Part shown: one piece after another, positions 9,384-18,519 of the stretch
How positions within the stretch are numbered: the stretch's first letter is position 1
Layout: each line of letters starts with the position of its first letter
Assembly (NCBI RefSeq): GCF_002078015.1
Contig: NZ_LWBP01000045.1
Location: 62,001-126,000 of the forward strand
Reading direction: 5' to 3'
Length of the DNA: 64,000 nt
Source: Niastella populi
GTDB taxonomy: Bacteria > Bacteroidota > Bacteroidia > Chitinophagales > Chitinophagaceae
Program-made: the position numbers and the translations under genes
Notes under the pieces: model-generated
Told to the model about the DNA's origin: nothing
The model's database searches: none
The model's input: only the letters and a program-made list of their open reading frames with translations

Positions 9384-10616
9384 ATGAAGAAAGTATTACT
9401 AAGTGCATATGCCTGCTCACCCATCAGGGGAAGTGAGCCGGGTAACGGATGGAGCTGGGCGCTAAACCTTGCCCTGCAGGGGTATGAGGTGTGGTGCCTT
9501 ACCAATGTAGAAGACAGAGAGGCGACCGAAAAGGAATTACAGGAGCTCGGGTTGCCGAACCTGAACATAGTATATGTAGAGTTGTCGTTGAACCTCGATA
9601 AAATGCTGCTGAACACTTCTTCCAAAACCATTTATCTGCATTACTATTTGTGGCGGAAGAAGGCAGCAGGAATTGCGCTGCAGTTGCATAAAAAAATGAA
9701 GTTCGATGTAGCCCATCATGTAACCTTCGGCAGTTTTCAGCAGGGCACATTCCTGTGGAAGTTAAAGAACACGCGGATCATTTTCGGTCCGGTTGGAGGC
9801 GGGCAGGAAGCCTTGCCGGCATTTAAAGAATATTTCGGCCCCGCCTGGAAGATAGAGCGCATCCGCAGCCTGATCTCGAAGTGGAGTATCAAATTCAGCA
9901 ATAATTTAAAGAATACCGTTACGCGTTCGCACCATATCCTTGTCACCAACCAGGATACGGCCAACATAGTGCAAAAGATAAGAACGGCGCAGTCGGACAA
10001 TGTGCACCTGATCCTCGACAATGCCATTCCGATCTCGATGCAGCATATGGAATACGTCGAGCGCAAACCGGGCAAACAACTCAACCTGCTTTGGGTTGGC
10101 CGCATGTTGCCCCGTAAAGGACTTAACCTGATATTACATGCTTTATCACTGGTGCCCGAAGATGTGGATTATACTTTTACGATAGTAGGCGGGGGTGAGC
10201 AATACCAGTTCCTGGAAGGATGGATAAAGCAATACAACCTCGATCCCGAACGGCTGCGCATCTTAGGGCAAATACCATTCAACGAAGTGGTACGCCACTA
10301 TAAACAGGCCGATGTGTTTATCTTCTGTTCGCTGCGCGATTCGTGCCCGGCCCAGTTGAACGAGGCCATGGCATTCGGGTTGCCCGTGATCACACTCGAT
10401 ATACACGGTTCTTCACTGGCGGTAAGCCATGAGTGCGGAATAAAAATAAAACCTACAACCAAAGAAAATACGGCGCAGGATATTGCAAAGGCTATAACGA
10501 AGATGTATAAAGATGTGGAGCTGAGAAATAAGTTTTCGCGCAATGCATATCAATACGCCAAAACAAATACGTGGGAACGTAAAGTACAATTAATAACCTC
10601 TCAATTCTACAATTAA
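9384..10616 (+). CDS. Glycosyltransferase, GT-B fold (GT4-like)
   Basis: 410 aa. N-terminus MKKVLLSAYACSPIRGSEPGNGW is typical of a GT4 subgroup in which a G-S-E-P loop binds the acceptor side. The donor side shows VGRMLPRKGLNLILHAL and LNEAMAFGLPVITLDIHG (EX7E-type). It presumably adds a sugar to the repeat unit. The stop codon TAA is directly followed by the ATG of the next gene. A gap with repeats precedes it, so it may depend on read-through from upstream. Confidence 0.88.
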   Translation: MKKVLLSAYACSPIRGSEPGNGWSWALNLALQGYEVWCLTNVEDREATEKELQELGLPNLNIVYVELSLNLDKMLLNTSSKTIYLHYYLWRKKAAGIALQLHKKMKFDVAHHVTFGSFQQGTFLWKLKNTRIIFGPVGGGQEALPAFKEYFGPAWKIERIRSLISKWSIKFSNNLKNTVTRSHHILVTNQDTANIVQKIRTAQSDNVHLILDNAIPISMQHMEYVERKPGKQLNLLWVGRMLPRKGLNLILHALSLVPEDVDYTFTIVGGGEQYQFLEGWIKQYNLDPERLRILGQIPFNEVVRHYKQADVFIFCSLRDSCPAQLNEAMAFGLPVITLDIHGSSLAVSHECGIKIKPTTKENTAQDIAKAITKMYKDVELRNKFSRNAYQYAKTNTWERKVQLITSQFYN

Positions 10617-11717
10617 ATGGCTCAGCGGATATTAGTGGGTGTTCCCCGGATACATCATGTTCTATTATCGCAGGACGAAATAGAGGGATTCAAAGAGCTG
10701 GGGTATAACTGCAGACCGGTTACTTATACGCTTAATGATGCTTCTGCCGGGAAGGTAAAAAAGGTATTCGGCGTAATAGCAAGGGCATTCAGGATGGTGA
10801 AGGCGCTCTATGCTTTCAGGCCGCATATCCTGTACCTCAATTCGCGGTTTGAACCGGCCGGCGGCACCCGTGACTTCATTACGTTAATGATCGTAAAGTT
10901 GTTTTACTACCGGAAGTTGAAAGTTGCCATAAAAACACATGGCTCTGATATTTCGCTGCTGGAAAGAACTTCCTTTTATTACAGGAAGGTGCTGATCCCT
11001 TTTTTAAGGAAAAATGTAGATGCCTGGTTCTTTCTTTCGTGCGAGGAAAAAGAAACGGTAAGGAAACTTGACCCCGTGATCGCCAATAAGATATTTGTTA
11101 CAGCCAATATCATTGACCCCGGCCGTTCGGTGGCCTCGGCGGCATTCAGGGCAAAATATGCATTGGAGGAACATAAGTTCAAGGTATTGTTTGCAGGCCG
11201 CATTGTACGGGAGAAAGGGGTTTTCGCGCTGCTGCAAAGCATTCCCCTGCTTTCGTGTAAAGATAACTGCCAGTTTGTTTTTGTAGGGGATGGCCCGCAC
11301 CTGCACGAGTTGAAACAACTGGCTGAAAAATTACAGTTAACGGCGCATACGCGTTTCCCGGGTTTTGTTCCCGATCATGAATGCGATCATTTTTATGCCA
11401 ATGCCGATATGCTGGCATTTCCTACGTATGATAATGAGGGTTTTCCGATGGCCCTGTTCAAATCGGTGGCCGCGGGTTTGCCTGTCATCACTACCCGCAT
11501 AAGGGCCGCCAAGGACCATTTAACAGCGCCGGATAATGTGTTGTGGGTTGATAAGGAGTCGGCTGAAAGCATAGCTACGGCGATAGCAACCTTATACAAT
11601 GATCATGCATTACGCCATGCAATGGCCGAGAATAACCGGCAGATCGCAAAACGGTTCACGCGCACGCAGGTATGCGCCGGTATGCATGAAGCCATGATGT
11701 CAATCAATCACTCATGA
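10617..11717 (+). CDS. Glycosyltransferase, GT-B fold (GT4-like)
   Basis: 366 aa. Donor-binding half contains FAGRIVREKGVFALLQSIPLL, VGDGPHLHELKQLAEKL and NEGFPMALFKSVAAGLPVITT, the standard GT4 pattern (EGFPMxLxE/K and G-L-P-V). The N-terminal half is the more variable acceptor domain. Zero-base spacing to the gene before and 4-base overlap with the gene after show translational coupling. Sugar specificity is unknown. Confidence 0.87.
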   Translation: MAQRILVGVPRIHHVLLSQDEIEGFKELGYNCRPVTYTLNDASAGKVKKVFGVIARAFRMVKALYAFRPHILYLNSRFEPAGGTRDFITLMIVKLFYYRKLKVAIKTHGSDISLLERTSFYYRKVLIPFLRKNVDAWFFLSCEEKETVRKLDPVIANKIFVTANIIDPGRSVASAAFRAKYALEEHKFKVLFAGRIVREKGVFALLQSIPLLSCKDNCQFVFVGDGPHLHELKQLAEKLQLTAHTRFPGFVPDHECDHFYANADMLAFPTYDNEGFPMALFKSVAAGLPVITTRIRAAKDHLTAPDNVLWVDKESAESIATAIATLYNDHALRHAMAENNRQIAKRFTRTQVCAGMHEAMMSINHS

Positions 11718-12424
11718 TCAATATAACCCGCGTTCCGATACTTCGGTATACGCTCAGGACCTTTAGCGCAATGCGAACGGCCATCAGGCCACGTACTGAG
11801 CCTTCATCCTTTACTTTTAAGACAGCTGTATTACTGCTCGTCAAAACAACCCGGAAAATAGTCAACATGGCGATACTTAATGTGATCAGGCGAATACGAG
11901 ACCTATTGCTGGTGAAAGTGCTGTACAGGCGCTATTCCATAGCAGCGGGTTTTCATGCCGGTTTACGGGTACGCATCTGGGGCAGGGATAAAGTGGTGAT
12001 AGGGCGTAACTTTTATATTGGCAGGGATTCCTTCATAGAAGCAGATGTAATGATCGGTGATAATGTAATGTTCGGGAACCGTGTGGCCATTATAGGACGC
12101 TACGATCATCATTACCAGTTACCCGGTGTGCCCATGCGCCTCGCCCCGCAAATACGCGATCCAAATTATAAATGGAAGGGGCTTGGTATGATAACTACCA
12201 TAGAAAACGATGTTTGGGTCGGTTATGGTTCAACCGTTATGGGCGGCATTACCATTGGTGAAGGAAGTATCATTGGCGCCGGTTCGCTGGTAACGAAAGA
12301 TGTGGAACCTTATTCAATATACGCAGGCGTTCCCGCCAGAAAGGTAAGGGACCGTTTCGATAACCCCCAGGACCTTCAAACCCATCTGAAACTGGTTCAA
12401 TCCAAATACTACGGTAAACTGTAA
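11714..12424 (+). CDS. Acyltransferase with left-handed beta-helix (hexapeptide repeats)
   Basis: 236 aa. From about residue 85 onward, hexapeptide repeats are clear (VIGRNFYIGRDSFIEADVMIGDNVMFGNRVAII, then VWVGYGSTVMGGITIGEGSIIGAGSLVTKDV), ending YAGVPARKV, the usual WbbJ/maltose-O-acetyltransferase ending. Probably O-acetylates a sugar of the polymer using acetyl-CoA. The first 60 or so residues, Arg/Thr-rich, are poorly matched to the family; a later start such as the Met near residue 53 (MAILNVIRRIRD) is possible. Confidence 0.85.
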   Translation: MINITRVPILRYTLRTFSAMRTAIRPRTEPSSFTFKTAVLLLVKTTRKIVNMAILNVIRRIRDLLLVKVLYRRYSIAAGFHAGLRVRIWGRDKVVIGRNFYIGRDSFIEADVMIGDNVMFGNRVAIIGRYDHHYQLPGVPMRLAPQIRDPNYKWKGLGMITTIENDVWVGYGSTVMGGITIGEGSIIGAGSLVTKDVEPYSIYAGVPARKVRDRFDNPQDLQTHLKLVQSKYYGKL

Positions 12425-12450
12425 AGTTCATTTCCAAAACACTTACTGGT

Positions 12451-13221
12451 ATGGAAACAAAAAGCATTATCAATTTCGGTATAACAACAGGTAATTATTC
12501 TTCGTTCGTAAATCAGATCGTTACGATGGCGAACCAGAAGGAAAGCGCCAATGTGTGCGTAGCCAACGTACATATGTTCATTGAAGCCTACAAAGACAAG
12601 TCGTTCAACAGTATCATCAACGATGCCACCATGGTAACGCCCGATGGCAAACCGCTTACCTGGGTGCTGCGTTATGTGTATGGTATCAGGCAGGACCGTG
12701 TAGCGGGTATGGACCTGTTGCCCGACCTGCTGCAGCAGATGATGCTGAAGAAATTGCCCGCGTTCTTTTATGGCGGTACGCCCGCTTTGCTCGAGAAAAC
12801 GGAGAATTACCTGAAGTATGCATATCCCGATCTGCCGGTTGCCGGCATGTACAGTCCGCCATTCAGGCCGGCCACCCGCGAGGAAGAAGATAAACTGGTT
12901 GAAAAAATAAACAGTTCAGGCGCTGCGGTTGTACTGGTGATCCTCGGCTGTCCCAAACAGGAGAAATGGATGGCATCGATGAAAGGAAGGATCAATGCCG
13001 TTATGATCGGGGTTGGCGGCGCACTGCCTGTAATGGTTGGTATGCAAAAGCGTGCGCCGGCCTGGTTGCAACATATGGGGCTCGAATGGTTGTACCGGCT
13101 GATGCAGGAACCACGCCGTTTGTTCAAACGTTACGTTGTTACCAATTCAATGTTCATATATCTCTTCTTTAAGAAGATATTCATGGTTCAGGGAGCGCGG
13201 AAATTAGAAATGAGAAATTGA
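12451..13221 (+). CDS. WecG/TagA/CpsF-family glycosyltransferase
   Basis: 256 aa, GT26 family. Seen: ANVHMFIEAYKD, TPDGKPLTWVLR with the conserved DG, RVAGMDLLPDLL, a glycine-rich GVGGALPVMVG and the terminal AP-W-Q-GLEWLYRL-EPRRLFKRY block that defines this family. Members transfer ManNAc, ManNAcA or glucose-type residues onto lipid-linked sugars early in repeat-unit assembly. Standing near the initiating transferase gene fits that role. Confidence 0.92.
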   Translation: METKSIINFGITTGNYSSFVNQIVTMANQKESANVCVANVHMFIEAYKDKSFNSIINDATMVTPDGKPLTWVLRYVYGIRQDRVAGMDLLPDLLQQMMLKKLPAFFYGGTPALLEKTENYLKYAYPDLPVAGMYSPPFRPATREEEDKLVEKINSSGAAVVLVILGCPKQEKWMASMKGRINAVMIGVGGALPVMVGMQKRAPAWLQHMGLEWLYRLMQEPRRLFKRYVVTNSMFIYLFFKKIFMVQGARKLEMRN

Positions 13222-13228
13222 ATACAGA

Positions 13229-13317
13229 AAACAGAAGAATATTGAATCCCGACGAAGCGCTGCCTGTCGGGATGCCGACCGAAGCGTCGGCATGTTCAAT
13301 TTTCAACGTCGAAGTGG
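13229..13317 (+). repeat. REP-like twin-hairpin element, copy 2
   Basis: Second copy of the element at 9151-9239, with only a few base differences (for example ATTGAAT for ATCGAAT, and CAACGTC for CAATGTC). The two hairpins are intact in both copies, so changes fall outside the stems. It is followed by a short word repeat around CTCGTCAACT up to the start of the next gene. Confidence 0.85.
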
Positions 13318-13386
13318 AAAACAGGACAAGCCCTGTCAACTCCTCGTTAACTCGTCAACTTTTTAACATGTCAACTATCAGAGGTT

Positions 13387-14778
13387 ATGAATAACAGATT
13401 CCTGCGCCACCTGCAGCTTACATTGCTGGCAATGGACCTGGTGGCTATCAATATAGTGTTTTTTATTGCCCGGTTCTTTTTTCAACGGGAAATGCTGATA
13501 GAGGCATATGTTGAGTATACCTATTTTGGTATATACCTCAATGTTGCCTGGCTGGTAGTTGCTTTATCGGGTAATGTATATCATGAGCGGAATATCTTTT
13601 CATTTGAGATGTTCGCCGGGCGCTCGACCCGCGCATTTTTGTATTTACTGCTCATGATCTGTGCGTTCCTGTTCTTTTCGCATTTCTTTATCATTTCGCG
13701 GTTGTTCATTGGCACCATTATCGTAGGTATTCCGTTGCTGCTTACGTGCAACCGTTTTCTGTACCTGGCCGTATATCATTACTTTAAAAAGAAAGATTTC
13801 TTTCATAGCAAAGTGGTGGTGCTGGGGTATAACGATCTTTCGCGTAAGCTGGTCGATTATCTGGAAGAAGATGGCGTAAATAAAGAAGTGGTGGGTTATT
13901 GCGAAGAGCTGGAAAATATTCATGAGTTATCGCGTTACCCCATTCTCGGTAATATCAAAGGGGCATTGGATGTGTGCAAACGGTATGGCGCAACGGAAAT
14001 ATATTCAACCATAGTGCCGGAGCAAAATCCCGGTATCTACCGCCTCATCAAAGCAGCCGATCAGAATTGTATCCGGTTCCGGATCGTTCCCGATATTGGC
14101 GCACTGGTAAAACGGCAGGTGTTTATCGATTACCTGAATGAGATCCCGGTGCTTTCGCTAAGGAAGGAACCGCTCGATGACCTGGGCAATAAGATCAAAA
14201 AACGCATCTTCGACATCGTGGTGAGCGGCCTGGTCACCATCTTCATACTTTCCTGGCTGATACCATTGATCGGCCTGCTAATAAAACTGGAGTCAAAAGG
14301 ACCGGTATTTTTCAGGCAACAACGGAGCGGACAGGACAACAAAAGCTTCTGGTGTTTGAAGTTCAGAAGTATGACGGTGAACGACAATGCGAACCTGGTG
14401 CAGGCCACGCGCAATGACGCGCGTATTACCAAACTCGGTAAATTCCTGCGGCGGACCAGCCTCGATGAATTTCCGCAGTTCCTGAACGTGTTGATGGGCG
14501 ATATGAGCATCGTTGGGCCGCGCCCGCACATGTTGAAACATACGGCCGACTATTCAAAGATCATCGATGAATATATGATCCGTCAGTTCCTGAAACCCGG
14601 TATTACCGGCTGGGCCCAGGTAAATGGGTTCAGAGGCGAAACAAAAACACTTGACCAGATGAAGAAACGTGTTGAGTACGACCTTTGGTATATGGAGAAC
14701 TGGAACCTGTGGCTCGATCTGAAGATCATGTTCCTGACGGTATTCAACACTATAAAAGGAGAAGAAAATGCATTCTGA
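13387..14778 (+). CDS. Undecaprenyl-phosphate sugar phosphotransferase (WcaJ/WbaP-like)
   Basis: 463 aa. It has an N-terminal multi-helix membrane region, a central Rossmann-like domain (VVVLGYNDLSRKLVDYL), and a C-terminal catalytic PHPT domain beginning KKRIFDIVVSG with KFRSM, RRTSLDEFPQFLNVLMGDMSIVGPRP and LKPGITGWAQVNG. The enzyme transfers a sugar-1-phosphate to undecaprenyl phosphate and so starts each repeat unit. The DEFPQ and GPRP motifs are intact. The next gene starts 11 bases inside its end. Confidence 0.95.
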   Translation: MNNRFLRHLQLTLLAMDLVAINIVFFIARFFFQREMLIEAYVEYTYFGIYLNVAWLVVALSGNVYHERNIFSFEMFAGRSTRAFLYLLLMICAFLFFSHFFIISRLFIGTIIVGIPLLLTCNRFLYLAVYHYFKKKDFFHSKVVVLGYNDLSRKLVDYLEEDGVNKEVVGYCEELENIHELSRYPILGNIKGALDVCKRYGATEIYSTIVPEQNPGIYRLIKAADQNCIRFRIVPDIGALVKRQVFIDYLNEIPVLSLRKEPLDDLGNKIKKRIFDIVVSGLVTIFILSWLIPLIGLLIKLESKGPVFFRQQRSGQDNKSFWCLKFRSMTVNDNANLVQATRNDARITKLGKFLRRTSLDEFPQFLNVLMGDMSIVGPRPHMLKHTADYSKIIDEYMIRQFLKPGITGWAQVNGFRGETKTLDQMKKRVEYDLWYMENWNLWLDLKIMFLTVFNTIKGEENAF

Positions 14779-15166
14779 GACAAACGTAAATGTGACTAAG
14801 GATAATAAGTATCGTTTTGAAGTATTTGGTAAAGTTTTTCTTTTTATCGTCATTCTCATAGCTACCGGAATATTTTGCGAATGGCCCAATTTTCATCCTG
14901 AAAATTATTTCGGCGGCGGATACCATTGGTGGCTCGATATGCTCTTTCATGGCGGTTATTATTTCGTGATCACTATATTGTTGTATACATTTTTCTGTAA
15001 GGGCCGATATAAATTCGTATTCTGGATAGCCGTTCTGTTATCATCCCTGCTTTTTGAAGTATTGCAGGGCTTTGTACCCGGCAGAACGTTATCGTTACTC
15101 GATATGACCAGTAATTTCCTGGGCATCTCGCTGGCTACGTTGATCTGTTCCCTTTTCTATAAATAA
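14768..15166 (+). CDS. VanZ-like small membrane protein
   Basis: 132 aa with three to four hydrophobic helices and the VanZ-type ending ISSLLFEVLQGFVPGRTLSLLDMTSNFLGISLA (E..Q.F.PGR..S..D...N..G), written here as separate blocks FEVLQ, PGRTLSLLDM and NFLGI. The family's biochemical role is unsettled; in Bacteroidota it often accompanies exopolysaccharide genes. The 11-base overlap with the phosphotransferase gene suggests coupled expression. Confidence 0.75.
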   Translation: MHSETNVNVTKDNKYRFEVFGKVFLFIVILIATGIFCEWPNFHPENYFGGGYHWWLDMLFHGGYYFVITILLYTFFCKGRYKFVFWIAVLLSSLLFEVLQGFVPGRTLSLLDMTSNFLGISLATLICSLFYK

Positions 15167-15311
15167 GCGTGTACGCTTGTGTATTCCTTATCCTATTATT
15201 TCCCACTACTACGATTGCCTGCCATACCGTAACCGGTAATTCCTTTCCCAACCGACCGCATACATTCAGCCGTTCAGCATCTGTTATTTTCACTGATAAA
15301 TATAAGTAACC

Positions 15312-15350
15312 TTAAAGTGTGCCACATCTTGGAGATGTGGCACACTTTAA
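15312..15350. terminator. Perfect 18-bp palindromic hairpin (GTGTGCCACA type)
   Basis: Arms 15312-15329 and 15333-15350 are perfectly complementary around a 3-base loop, without a clear T-run. The core TGTGCCACA...TGTGGCACA is shared with the hairpin at 57940-57972. It may act as a bidirectional terminator or be a dispersed REP-like element. The rest of the gap 15167-15370 shows nothing further. Confidence 0.7.
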
Positions 15351-15370
15351 TAAAAAACAACTTTATCTGA

Positions 15371-16477
15371 ATGAAGAGATCAAGGGTTCTTTTTATTGTG
15401 CAGCTTCCGCCGCCTATTCATGGCGTTACGGTAATGAATCAGTACACGATAGACAATCCCGGCTGGCGAACGAAGTATGATGTAAAGACGTTGCCGCTGC
15501 ATTTTGGTCAAACACTGGATGATATAGGCAAGATAACGCCGTCGAAATTGTTTCACCTGGTAGGATTTATTTTCAGGCTATGCCGCATTCTCATAACATT
15601 CAGGCCATCCCTCGTATATTTCACGATCGTGCCAACAGGAAAAATATTTTACCGGGATGCGCTGTTCACCATGCTGATAAAGATCTTCTGCCGGCGGATC
15701 GTATTTCATTTGCACAAGAGGGGGATTGAAGAAATGGCCGCCGGTTCGCGCCACAAACGCTGGCTGTTGCGGAAAACATTTAAAAATGTGGCATGCATCT
15801 GTTTGTCGCAGAAGTTGACGGCAGATATCCGTACGGTATATGAGCCGGAACCTTTTGTACTTCCTAATGGCATCGAGATCGTGAATAACGGGTTGATTGA
15901 ACGGCACAATACGCCGCCGCGCATCCTGTACCTGTCGAACCTGGTAAAAAGCAAGGGCATCGAAGTGTTCCTGCAAAGCCTCGCCGATCTGCATAAACAG
16001 GGTTGCCGTTTCCAGGCGAGGGTAGTGGGGGCGCCGGTTGATTATTCCATTGAACAAACAAAAGCATTTTGTGCCGGTGCGGGGATCGCCCACCTGGTTG
16101 ACGTAACCGGGCCAAAGTTCGGCAGGGATAAATTCTATGAACTGGAAAGGGCCGATATCTTCGTGCTTCCGTCCTTTACCGAATGCGTTCCATTATCGAT
16201 ACTGGAAGCCATGCAGTTTGGTTTGCCGGTAGTGGCTACCAGTGTGGGCGGCATTCCCGATATTTTGCAGGAAGGCGTAAACGGATTGCTGGTGCCGCCC
16301 GGCAGTTCAAAAGATCTGACGGTGCGGTTAAAACAGTTACTGGTTGATAAGGACCTTCGGTTGCAAATGGGCCTTAGCGCCCGGGAACGTTTCATGCAGA
16401 AATATACACTTTCAAAATTTTACGAAGGGTTGACCGGTATCTTTGAACAGGTATTGAAGGGGAAGATGCACATGTAA
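15371..16477 (+). CDS. Glycosyltransferase, GT4 family
   Basis: 368 aa. N-terminus has the acceptor-side motif [13 protein letters not shown]; the donor half shows [22 protein letters not shown] and [30 protein letters not shown], a full EX7E motif. It probably completes the set of repeat-unit glycosyltransferases. It is separated from the previous gene by 204 bases including a strong hairpin, so it may have its own promoter. Confidence 0.9.
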   Translation: MKRSRVLFIVQLPPPIHGVTVMNQYTIDNPGWRTKYDVKTLPLHFGQTLDDIGKITPSKLFHLVGFIFRLCRILITFRPSLVYFTIVPTGKIFYRDALFTMLIKIFCRRIVFHLHKRGIEEMAAGSRHKRWLLRKTFKNVACICLSQKLTADIRTVYEPEPFVLPNGIEIVNNGLIERHNTPPRILYLSNLVKSKGIEVFLQSLADLHKQGCRFQARVVGAPVDYSIEQTKAFCAGAGIAHLVDVTGPKFGRDKFYELERADIFVLPSFTECVPLSILEAMQFGLPVVATSVGGIPDILQEGVNGLLVPPGSSKDLTVRLKQLLVDKDLRLQMGLSARERFMQKYTLSKFYEGLTGIFEQVLKGKMHM

Positions 16478-16541
16478 GAAAGTGGCGCTTCAGTGTTGGG
16501 GATTTACTATATTAGTGGCAGGAACAAATACCCGATACATC

Positions 16542-17396
16542 ATGAAGCTATATAAAACAGGCAAAGGAATACTGTTACAGTTTAAAGATGAATATTATGT
16601 ATTGCAGCACGACTGGGATAAACTGATCAACCGCGATAATTTATATTCATTTCTGCTGGAAGAATATTTAAATGGCAAAAAGGTTACCACCGAACAGGCG
16701 GAGGAATGGCGTAGTGAATATCTATTGCCGCCCATAGGTTCGCAGGAAGTATGGGCCGCCGGTGTTACCTATTTACGCAGCCGCGACGCGCGTATGGAAG
16801 AATCGAAAGATACCGGTGGCGCCGATTGTTATCAGCGGGTATATGAAGCCGAACGCCCCGAATTATTCTTTAAATCATTGCCGCATCGCGTAGTTGGCCA
16901 CCTGCAAACGGTGTACATCCGTAAAGATTCTGCCTGGGATGTGCCGGAGCCTGAACTGGCTTTATACATCAATGCCGCAGGCGTTATACAGGGATATACG
17001 ATAGGTAACGATATGAGCTCGCGAAGCATCGAGGGCGAGAACCCCCTGTATCTGCCGCAGGCCAAGGTGTACGACAAAAGCGCCGCATTGGGCCCATGCC
17101 TGTACGTTAGCGAACACCCCATCCCCGTTGATACGGGTATACATATGACCATTCATCGCAATTCGGTGAAAATGTATGAAGGGAATACGACCCTTAAACA
17201 AATGAAACGCCAGTTGCCTGAGCTTGTTTCCTACCTGTACCGCGAATGTGATTTTGCTACCGGTTGTTTCCTGATGACAGGTACCTGCCTGGTTCCACCC
17301 ACCGATTTCACTTTACAAAGCAACGACGAGGTTACCATCAGCATCGACGGCATTGGCACCATGGTTAATTACGTAGCAGTGAAGGGCGGGCGCTAA
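16542..17396 (+). CDS. Fumarylacetoacetate hydrolase (FAH) family protein
   Basis: 284 aa from the ATG at 16542 ([10 protein letters not shown]); an earlier in-frame start at 16482 is possible but adds 20 unlike residues. Metal ligands of the FAH fold are visible: E-x-E in [12 protein letters not shown] and D in [13 protein letters not shown], plus LGPCLYV and TGT near the end. The block [14 protein letters not shown] recalls FAH members annotated as 2-keto-3-deoxy sugar-acid dehydratases, so sugar-acid catabolism is a possible role; the reaction is not certain. It overlaps the convergent DoxX gene by 4 bases. Confidence 0.85.
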   Translation: MKLYKTGKGILLQFKDEYYVLQHDWDKLINRDNLYSFLLEEYLNGKKVTTEQAEEWRSEYLLPPIGSQEVWAAGVTYLRSRDARMEESKDTGGADCYQRVYEAERPELFFKSLPHRVVGHLQTVYIRKDSAWDVPEPELALYINAAGVIQGYTIGNDMSSRSIEGENPLYLPQAKVYDKSAALGPCLYVSEHPIPVDTGIHMTIHRNSVKMYEGNTTLKQMKRQLPELVSYLYRECDFATGCFLMTGTCLVPPTDFTLQSNDEVTISIDGIGTMVNYVAVKGGR

Positions 17397-17815
17397 CGGA
17401 TACAGAAATACCATACCCATCCCATATATACCGGTTGAAAGAATAACCGCGAAATATTATAGAAGCTGGGCTTTATGGCCGCTACATAAATATTTGCAGG
17501 AAAAACGGCTAGCAGCAATAACAGCAACCCATATGCTCCCCAGGTGCGGGTGGCAGTAGACAGGACTAAAATGCCCAGGATGATCTCCGCCGCGCCGCTG
17601 AGATAATTCATTGCGTGCCGGTAAGGCCAGTGTGGCGGGATCATAGCTTCAATTTTTTCCGCTTTCGCAAAATGACTTATACCTACCAGTACAAACATTA
17701 CCATCAGTGCAAAGGCGCCTTTATCGTTAATGGTGGGCAGCCAGGCGCCGCCGGATAGGCGGCTGATTAAAAAGCCTGTTCCAAAAAAGAATAAAATGCC
17801 GGTCATGAATGCCAT
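17393..17815 (-). CDS. DoxX-like integral membrane protein
   Basis: 140 aa from the ATG at 17815; a GTG at 17887 would add 24 residues that do not look like the family. Four hydrophobic helices are visible with the connecting motif [37 protein letters not shown], a pattern seen in DoxX-family proteins, given here in pieces: FAKAEK, PPHWPY, SGAAEI. Function in this organism is unknown. It follows the Crp/Fnr regulator on the same strand, so the two may be one transcript. Confidence 0.75.
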   Translation of the reverse strand: MAFMTGILFFFGTGFLISRLSGGAWLPTINDKGAFALMVMFVLVGISHFAKAEKIEAMIPPHWPYRHAMNYLSGAAEIILGILVLSTATRTWGAYGLLLLLLAVFPANIYVAAIKPSFYNISRLFFQPVYMGWVWYFCIR

Positions 17816-17904
17816 ACGATATGATTGAGCATTCAAAATTGGCTTATATGTACGCCAAAAACAATAACCTGCGACAAAAATGCACACCGGTTTCTTAACA
17901 TAGG

Positions 17905-18486
17905 TTAACGTTTTTGAGCCAGTTTATTTCGTATGCGGCTGAGGCTGGGCGCCTGAATGCCAAGATAGGAGGCGATATAGTGCTGCGGCAGGCGCTCCAG
18001 GATATGCGGTTGTGTTTCCAGCAGTTCGATATACCTTTCTTCTGCTGTCTTCAATAACAGCGATTTGTACGAGTTCATGGCCACCAGGTAAACGTATTCT
18101 GCAATAAGGCGGCCGAATTTTTCATACTGCGCTCCCATTTTATACAGTGCCTGCATTTTATCATACGACAGGCAGAACACTTCACTGTCTTCCAGCGCTT
18201 CTACATTATTGGCCGCAGGTTTGCGGCTAAGAAAACTTTCATAATCACCGATCCATTGTCCCTCGAACATAAAATGACCCGTTTGTTCACGTTCTTTATA
18301 TGTAAAATACATCCTGAACGCACCTTTAAAAACCACCGCCATTTCACTGGCCACCTGGCCTTCCCGCACAAAGAATTCATGTTTGGCGATCGTGCGGTTT
18401 TCGAGGCGGCTGATAAAGGCGATCATCTCTTCCTCGCTCATCGCAGGCATAATACGTTGTAAGGATTGTTTGATGACGGTGAACAT
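17905..18486 (-). CDS. Crp/Fnr-family transcriptional regulator
   Basis: 193 aa. Residues 10-120 form the cyclic-nucleotide-binding-like beta roll (FFVREGQVASEMAVVFKGAFRMYF), followed by a dimer helix and a C-terminal HTH with LPQHYIASYLGIQAPSLSRIRNK. No Cys cluster for iron-sulfur binding is seen, so it is not an FNR-type oxygen sensor. This subgroup is abundant in Bacteroidota, usually without a known ligand. It is divergent from the BNR gene with only 33 bases between starts. Confidence 0.88.
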   Translation of the reverse strand: MFTVIKQSLQRIMPAMSEEEMIAFISRLENRTIAKHEFFVREGQVASEMAVVFKGAFRMYFTYKEREQTGHFMFEGQWIGDYESFLSRKPAANNVEALEDSEVFCLSYDKMQALYKMGAQYEKFGRLIAEYVYLVAMNSYKSLLLKTAEERYIELLETQPHILERLPQHYIASYLGIQAPSLSRIRNKLAQKR

Positions 18487-18519
18487 GGCCGCAAGTTACC
18501 TTTTTCCTTATCTTGCTAT

